DNA of 64,000 nt from Anaerolineales bacterium (lineage in GTDB: Bacteria > Chloroflexota > Anaerolineae > Anaerolineales > Villigracilaceae). Below, one piece after another: positions 58,932 through 64,000 of this stretch; positions within the stretch are counted from its first letter, which is position 1; each line of letters opens with the position of its first letter. The position numbers were made by a program, and so were the translations under genes. The stretch is from contig JACKAW010000001.1 in assembly GCA_020634885.1 (NCBI GenBank), positions 434,001 to 498,000 of the forward strand, written 5' to 3'. The notes beneath the pieces were generated by a model. It was not told where the DNA came from. It was given only the letters and a program-made list of their open reading frames with translations, and did no database searches.

Positions 58932-59438
58932 ATGATCACGTACCGGTTTTATAAAAAAAAAGACCGCGAAGCCTTGATTGACATTATCAATCAAGTTGCA
59001 GGGAGGGAGAGGTCGCTTCAGACAGAAAAGTATGTTCCCACCCCCGCATGGGAAAAATTATTAGAAGTGGGTGTTGAAAAAAAAAGCGGCAATATGCTAT
59101 TAGTGGTATGCGACGAGGGGAAACTAGCCGGTTTTGGACGATTATCGTCAGAAGATCAAGGCAACCGTGCCGCTGGAAATGTAGGAATTGTGCTGCTTCC
59201 GGGGTATAGAAGCCAGGGCATTGGAACAAAGATTCTCAAATTTATTATTGGTATTTCCACAAAATTTAATTATGCACATTTAACAGCAAATATCCTCTTT
59301 GATAACGAAATCTCATTAAGGTTGTTTCGCGGGCAGGGATTTAGAAAAAGTTCAAGCCGCCCCATTTTCGCGGCAAATCGCAATGAGTTTGTAGAAGAAA
59401 TCAAAATGCAGTTTTCACACATCAATGCCGAGGAATAA
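58932..59438 (+). CDS. GNAT N-acetyltransferase
   Basis: A 168-residue protein from the ATG at 58932; an upstream in-frame start would overlap the HEPN gene and lacks the family start. Motif A L-P-G-Y-R-S-Q-G-I-G-T-K (Q/R-x-x-G-x-G/A) binds acetyl-CoA, with motif B N-E-I-S-L-R-L-F-R-G-Q-G-F after it. The substrate is unknown. It lies three bases before the CHAT gene, and its stop overlaps the ribosome-binding site of that gene, so the two are coupled. A TATAAT runs into the ATG itself. Confidence 0.85.
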   Translation: MITYRFYKKKDREALIDIINQVAGRERSLQTEKYVPTPAWEKLLEVGVEKKSGNMLLVVCDEGKLAGFGRLSSEDQGNRAAGNVGIVLLPGYRSQGIGTKILKFIIGISTKFNYAHLTANILFDNEISLRLFRGQGFRKSSSRPIFAANRNEFVEEIKMQFSHINAEE

Positions 59439-59441
59439 AAG

Positions 59442-61889
59442 ATGCTGAGTTACCCAACTACCAACGACCCCATCGACCGTGCAGAGCAGCGCAGACTCAC
59501 AGAAGAGCTACTGGAGGATATAGAATCCAAGATTCGCAATTCTGAAAGCGGATTTCTTCCTTTTCGCGCCATGGAATTTTATGGTATCGAAGGGATCGGC
59601 AAGACCAGAATGTTGAACGTGGTCAAGGAAATTTGCGATGCCCATCAAATTCCATTTATCAGCATTGAGGCATCCTTCAACTGGCAGGACAACGAAGAGC
59701 AGAACACTCTCATCTCGGAATTCCTTCGCTCGGTAAGTGAACAGATCGGCAGGCACTCTCAAATGGCGGGGTTGGCAGCCTCGGCAAGCGCCATTCTTGA
59801 GAATATTCAAAGAGAGCGCGATCCTAACAGCAGTGAATACAATAACTTGATCAAAGAGTTCGTTGCGGTATTGGTCGAAATTCAAAAGCAGATCAAACAC
59901 CCATTCGTGCTGCTTTTGGACAAAACAGAATATTGCCCGCAGGGTATTCTTAATTGGCTGGGAATGGAATTTGCGCGACTCTTTGTGCAGGCAAGTCAAT
60001 CTCCGGGTATGGCAATTTTCCTTGCAGGCAGGGGCAAGCTGATCCGCGATAGCCGGTGGCCCAATTACTTCAAAAAGGCGTCTTCAGATCACGTACTCAA
60101 CCCTCTAAGCCTTGAGTTCACAGAAAGCCATATTGGGCTTTTGCCCTCTGGTGAAAAATATCAGCCCGCCACCGAATTTATATATGACCTTTCGAACGGT
60201 CACCCGTACAGCACCGAGATGATTGTCTTTGAATTAAGTAAAATGGGCGTTGAAGTGGATGCCGTGGAGCAGCATCGGCTTCAACTGGCTGAAAAGTTAT
60301 ACAAAGAGGTGATCCACAGGCATATTTTGGAAGATACCAGTGAATGGATCAGGAAATTTGTAGAGATCGCATCCATCCCACGTTGGTTCAAGCCCGACCT
60401 GCTAAAAAAGCTTTTCAGCGGCATCCCAGACCTGCCGGAGGAATTCCGCGCCGACGCTGATGCAACCTGGTTCACATACAAAGCCATGGACTTAAAAGGG
60501 TCGCCTTGGAATTTGGTGGTTGTTACCCAAAATGCCTACGAGATCGAAAGATCGCTGCGAATGTTGATACAAAAGGCGCTTTCGATCCTGCACCCGCAAG
60601 ATACCATTCTTTTACATCAAAAAGTACGCGGCATCTATCTTGGCTTGGATAGTCTTGAAGCATCTGTCATGCTCGAAGTTCTTTTTCATACAGCCATGAT
60701 CGCCCTACTCACAAAAAAAGATGTCTTTACTTCAGTCAAAGATGAACTGAGCCAACAGGTAAAGAAGTTCAACCCCAAGCATGAAATTGAATTACAGCAA
60801 TTGGTTCAATTAAAACTCACTCTCAAACAGGACCTTGAACTGGTCGAACTTATTGGAACAAGCAAAATTGACAGCCTTATCCAGATCATAGAAGAATACC
60901 TTAAACGTCAAACAGAAAGCATCAATATCATTAGCGAGTATTCCGCCCCATCAGAATATCGCACCAGTTGGATATTAGGCGGGAACATGGTTTGGCCTAC
61001 AGAACGGATATACACCCATCAAAAATATCCATGGAATGATTGGCGGACAAAAACCCAAGAAACCGGCAAGTCTGCCTTTGCGGCGTATCTTCCAAGAAAA
61101 GCCCAGGAATTTCTACTTAAACATCAGGATATACCGTTGCAACTGGTTACAAATTACAGCGATATTCCATGGGAACTATTTCATGATGGCGATGGTTTTC
61201 TATCACTGAAACACTCCACGGCGCGCAAACCGCAAATGCTTGATGAACCCGCCTCTCATCCGCCTTTTGTAGGGGAAGAAAAATTTGCGTTGGTGGTGGG
61301 GAATCCGACTGGTGACCTGCCCCAGGCGGAACAGGAAGCGAACGATGTTACAGAGTTGCTGAAAAAACACGGCTGGAATGTGGATGTACTCATGGGGAGT
61401 GACGCCACCGTCAACGCTTTTGCTGTCAAACTTAAAAATCGCCAATACCGCCTCATTCACTTTGCAGGACATGCTCAATATGATGTGGATGCACCACAGC
61501 AAAGCAGCCTGCGTTTTAAGGACTACAGTTGGATGGCAGAGGAATTTGGTCGACAATTAAGCAGCCAGGCTTTTCTTTACCTGAATGCCTGTGAAACCGC
61601 CCAAACCTACACAGATAGCAGTTTGAAAAATCCGCGAGGTGAATTCATGGAAGGCATGGCAGTTTCCACTCTTAAAGGCGGCGCTATGGGATGCCTGGGT
61701 CCTTTGTGGGCGATCAAAGATGACCTTGCGCGCGAATTTGCACTGGAGTTCTATAAATACGCCCTTGCAGGCGAAACGCTGGGCGAATCTCTAAGACGTG
61801 CAAGGCTGGCATTCTTCAATACATCAACCGATTTTTGGGCAAGTTGGGTCTTATATGGAGACCCAACCTATCATTTGTACGAACCCTAG
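59442..61889 (+). CDS. NTPase-CHAT caspase-like protease
   Basis: An 815-residue protein. The N-terminal NTPase domain has Walker A G48-I-E-G-I-G-K-T55 and a Walker B-like L-L-L-D-K-T-E near residue 160, in a STAND-like arrangement with a winged-helix-like region to about 350. The C-terminal CHAT domain (about 520-815) has the catalytic dyad H677 (H-F-A-G-H-A) and C717 (L-N-A-C-E-T-A), plus the terminal W-A-S-W-V-L-Y-G-D-P. CHAT proteases are caspase relatives often in bacterial conflict systems. GAGGAA precedes the ATG. The substrate is unknown. Confidence 0.9.
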   Translation: MLSYPTTNDPIDRAEQRRLTEELLEDIESKIRNSESGFLPFRAMEFYGIEGIGKTRMLNVVKEICDAHQIPFISIEASFNWQDNEEQNTLISEFLRSVSEQIGRHSQMAGLAASASAILENIQRERDPNSSEYNNLIKEFVAVLVEIQKQIKHPFVLLLDKTEYCPQGILNWLGMEFARLFVQASQSPGMAIFLAGRGKLIRDSRWPNYFKKASSDHVLNPLSLEFTESHIGLLPSGEKYQPATEFIYDLSNGHPYSTEMIVFELSKMGVEVDAVEQHRLQLAEKLYKEVIHRHILEDTSEWIRKFVEIASIPRWFKPDLLKKLFSGIPDLPEEFRADADATWFTYKAMDLKGSPWNLVVVTQNAYEIERSLRMLIQKALSILHPQDTILLHQKVRGIYLGLDSLEASVMLEVLFHTAMIALLTKKDVFTSVKDELSQQVKKFNPKHEIELQQLVQLKLTLKQDLELVELIGTSKIDSLIQIIEEYLKRQTESINIISEYSAPSEYRTSWILGGNMVWPTERIYTHQKYPWNDWRTKTQETGKSAFAAYLPRKAQEFLLKHQDIPLQLVTNYSDIPWELFHDGDGFLSLKHSTARKPQMLDEPASHPPFVGEEKFALVVGNPTGDLPQAEQEANDVTELLKKHGWNVDVLMGSDATVNAFAVKLKNRQYRLIHFAGHAQYDVDAPQQSSLRFKDYSWMAEEFGRQLSSQAFLYLNACETAQTYTDSSLKNPRGEFMEGMAVSTLKGGAMGCLGPLWAIKDDLAREFALEFYKYALAGETLGESLRRARLAFFNTSTDFWASWVLYGDPTYHLYEP

Positions 61890-61902
61890 TTTGGAGGACA
61901 AC

Positions 61903-64000
61903 ATGTCGTTAATGTTCTTACCATCTCAAAGTAAAAATATCTTCGTGGGACGCGAGGAGCAGATGTTGGGTTTTAAATCCATTCTGGAAGGCAGGCAAAA
62001 AGAGTGGATATTGCATATTCCAGGCGAGGGCGGCATCGGCAAGACCCGTTTACTGGAACAATACGAAAAAGCCGCCAAAGAACAATTGGGAGATAAACTT
62101 GCTTCAACCCGCATCATAGATTTCTACGATACCAGACACCAGACCAGAGTGGGTTTGTTAGATAGCATTGCAGAAGCCCTTGAGTTCGACCCCGATGGCG
62201 ACTTTTTCTCTGAAAGCAGGGATTTTCAAAGGTTGATCAACTCGAAAGGAGCCGATTATCTTTGGATACAAGACCATTTCGAACAAGTCTTCGATAAATT
62301 CCTTGCGGAATACAAGTCACTGCTGGATCAAAAAGAAAAAGTTTTAATTCTGCTTGATACCTGCGAGGAAATGAAATCTTCCGAAGATTGGCTGATGGAA
62401 AAATTTTTCGCAGAAGTGGGAGAACTTGAAAAGATTGCAGCGCCTGAAAATGCAGAAGAGCCGCCCGCTCAAAACGAACAGGAAAGCGTTCGTAAAACGA
62501 TCATTGTTATCGCCGGGCGCAAGGAACTCGATTTCGAAAAATACGAAGAATACGCCGAAGCCGCATGGAAATTCAAACTTCCTTTACTGACCCTGGAGGA
62601 TATTAAGGATTACTTCCTCAATAGTCCTGAAATATCAAATTCCATCAACGAAGCGGGGTTTGAAAGCATTCATCAGCGCACAGGCGGCAGACCTCTTTAT
62701 GTAGCGCTGGTCTACGATTGGCTCTCCAACAATATCGGCACTTTGGATGAACTAATAAATATTGAAGAATCTTCCTTTGCCGAAGAGTTGGTCGGTTGGG
62801 TACGCAGGCTTGATCTGACAAAAAAAATGACCATTCTGTATATGGCTTTTGCGTGGCGCAGAATGGAATTATCGCTTCTTGGCGAACTTTTGGGAGGTCT
62901 ACCAGAAGCGCAAGTTAAAGCCATTGTGGACGAATTGATCAATTTTAGTTTCGTGAAATACCGCGAGATCGAAAATGGTCACTTTGTTGTAAACCTGCAT
63001 GATGAAATGCGAAAACTGATCAACGAACACATCTGGCCTCGAGAGATCGCCTCTGAATTGGAGAAACCTTACCCAGTAGTGCTTGATTGGTACAAACGCG
63101 CCATCAATGACGATAAACTTTTGAAGGGCAAAGAAACGCCTCAAAACGACCGCGAGCGCGCATTGTTATCCGAAGATTTATACTACCGCCTGCGGCAAGA
63201 CTTGAAGAACGGATTGGAATGGTACGAAATCCGCTTTAAGAATGCAATTCACCTTCTCGATCTCGATTATTGTGACATGATGAATCGAGAGGTTGAGTAC
63301 CAGAAAAAGCAGCTACCCCTTTCAGAGCATGATAAATATGATTTCAGGGTTGCGCTTACAGCATTTCGCAAGGAAGAATACATCCGTGCCGGATCGATCT
63401 GGCATGTATTGGTGCAAAGACCAGAAATTAATCAGCCCCTGAAAGCCACCACCCTGATGCAATTGGTTGAATTGGATAGTTATACGGGGAACCCACAAGA
63501 AGCCATTCATCATGCCAAAGACGCTGAATCTTTATACACCGAACTGATCAAGTCTGAAAAAAAAGCGCCGCAAAAAGCGCAATTCAAACAGGAACTGGGA
63601 CAGCTTTACAACAACTGGGGCTATGCCTGCCGAGTAACAGATGACTACAAACAAGCATTGGATTTTTATAAAATGGCGCTTAAGGCATCGGGGCAAAACG
63701 AATTAGGGAAAAAGCACAAAGCACGCGTATTAAATAACATGGGGTATGCCTATTTTCGCCTGGGTGACGTGGAACGAGCAAGAACGTATGTAGGGCGCGC
63801 ATTAAACATCAGACGCGACATGAAAATCCCATACGAACTTGGGTTGGGCTTCAACACGTTTGGTCAGATCATGGAGGATGGAGGGCGCATCCAAAACGCA
63901 GTAGACCTTTTTACAAAGGCGCATCAAGCCTTCGAGCAGGCCCGCAGTAAACGCGGAATGGCTCTGGCACAGATCAACCTTGGCAGGATGAAACGTTTTA
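61903..64000 (+). CDS. STAND-type NTPase with TPRs (3' truncated by window end)
   Basis: The reading frame is open from the ATG at 61903 to the end of the window (699 codons without stop). GGAGG lies about six bases upstream. Residues 12-250 form an NTPase with V-G-R (14-16 area), Walker A G41-E-G-G-I-G-K-T48 and Walker B V-L-I-L-L-D-T-C. A winged-helix-like region follows, and then TPR repeats from about residue 480 on (N-N-W-G-Y-A-C, N-N-M-G-Y-A-Y-F-R-L-G-D). It resembles AAA/STAND sensors of MalT/NACHT type. It is 13 bases after the CHAT gene, so part of the same operon. Confidence 0.88.
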   Translation, partial: MSLMFLPSQSKNIFVGREEQMLGFKSILEGRQKEWILHIPGEGGIGKTRLLEQYEKAAKEQLGDKLASTRIIDFYDTRHQTRVGLLDSIAEALEFDPDGDFFSESRDFQRLINSKGADYLWIQDHFEQVFDKFLAEYKSLLDQKEKVLILLDTCEEMKSSEDWLMEKFFAEVGELEKIAAPENAEEPPAQNEQESVRKTIIVIAGRKELDFEKYEEYAEAAWKFKLPLLTLEDIKDYFLNSPEISNSINEAGFESIHQRTGGRPLYVALVYDWLSNNIGTLDELINIEESSFAEELVGWVRRLDLTKKMTILYMAFAWRRMELSLLGELLGGLPEAQVKAIVDELINFSFVKYREIENGHFVVNLHDEMRKLINEHIWPREIASELEKPYPVVLDWYKRAINDDKLLKGKETPQNDRERALLSEDLYYRLRQDLKNGLEWYEIRFKNAIHLLDLDYCDMMNREVEYQKKQLPLSEHDKYDFRVALTAFRKEEYIRAGSIWHVLVQRPEINQPLKATTLMQLVELDSYTGNPQEAIHHAKDAESLYTELIKSEKKAPQKAQFKQELGQLYNNWGYACRVTDDYKQALDFYKMALKASGQNELGKKHKARVLNNMGYAYFRLGDVERARTYVGRALNIRRDMKIPYELGLGFNTFGQIMEDGGRIQNAVDLFTKAHQAFEQARSKRGMALAQINLGRMKRF

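Noticed and set aside
1..64000. Insertion sequences, prophage or integrase genes
   Set aside because: No transposase, integrase or phage structural motifs were seen in any frame I examined.

Overview
The window looks like chromosomal DNA from a Chloroflexota bacterium, probably an Anaerolineae/Anaerolineales-type lineage. This is inferred from gene content, not from a marker gene: many Thr/Pro-rich lipoproteins, LysM and LytR-CpsA-Psr envelope proteins, GAF-rich histidine kinases, a large TPR protein full of P-D-W-L motifs, DUF1684/DUF2202/DUF2721/DUF2905 proteins, and roughly even base composition. Genes are dense and on both strands. No insertion sequence, phage gene or CRISPR array was seen. 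Convergent genes are often separated by strong two-way hairpin terminators.

Layout. 0-14 kb: a truncated phosphodiester glycosidase, folD, two large membrane proteins (one GT39-like), mtaB, a lipoprotein and a TPR protein, then a histidine kinase / LysM / LCP cell-envelope operon and tRNA-Val(CAC). 14-23 kb: an ECF sigma/anti-sigma pair, DUF1684, a response regulator, thpR and rsfS (both apparently using unusual start codons), ndk, the TPR/PDWL protein, and a pyrimidine nucleoside phosphorylase. 22-27 kb: a thiol-redox block with TlpA, a glutaredoxin-like protein disulfide oxidoreductase with an in-frame TGA, a divergent ECF sigma factor with an RsrA-like zinc anti-sigma factor, and a persulfide-dioxygenase-like MBL/rhodanese protein. 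26-30 kb: a cytochrome bc-type complex (cytochrome b, Rieske, tri-haem cytochrome c). 31-35 kb: a tight minus-strand operon (udgB, two alpha/beta hydrolases, a peroxiredoxin-like protein with a second in-frame TGA, and an S51-like peptidase fused to a CysS-type tail). 35-40 kb: a third sigma/anti-sigma pair, queA, an MBL/beta-CASP nuclease, and ruvB-DUF2905. 40-50 kb: one seven-gene signalling and efflux operon (two ABC ATPases, one with a cyclic-nucleotide-binding domain, two GAF kinases, a receiver, an FtsX/MacB-type permease and a HlyD-type lipoprotein). 50-57 kb: M20 peptidase, uppP, tgt, recJ, a rhodanese and a TolB-like propeller. 57.6-64 kb: an apparent conflict/defence-like cluster of a Swt1/HEPN-like protein, a GNAT, an NTPase-CHAT protease and an NTPase-TPR protein that runs off the window.

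Main points. (1) Two genes are interrupted by TGA exactly where the first cysteine of a CxxC motif belongs (UPHC). Each TGA is followed at about 11 nt by a short perfect hairpin resembling a bacterial SECIS, so both are read as selenoproteins. (2) The spacer between the HlyD-type gene and ruvB holds three tandem cyclic-di-GMP-I (GEMM) riboswitch-like aptamers with their own promoter in front and an intrinsic terminator behind, just before ruvB. (3) The HEPN-GNAT-CHAT-NTPase/TPR cluster combines an RNase-type domain, a caspase-like protease and sensor-type NTPases. (4) Several genes have a TATAAT-like box only 6-8 nt before the start codon, suggesting leaderless mRNAs.
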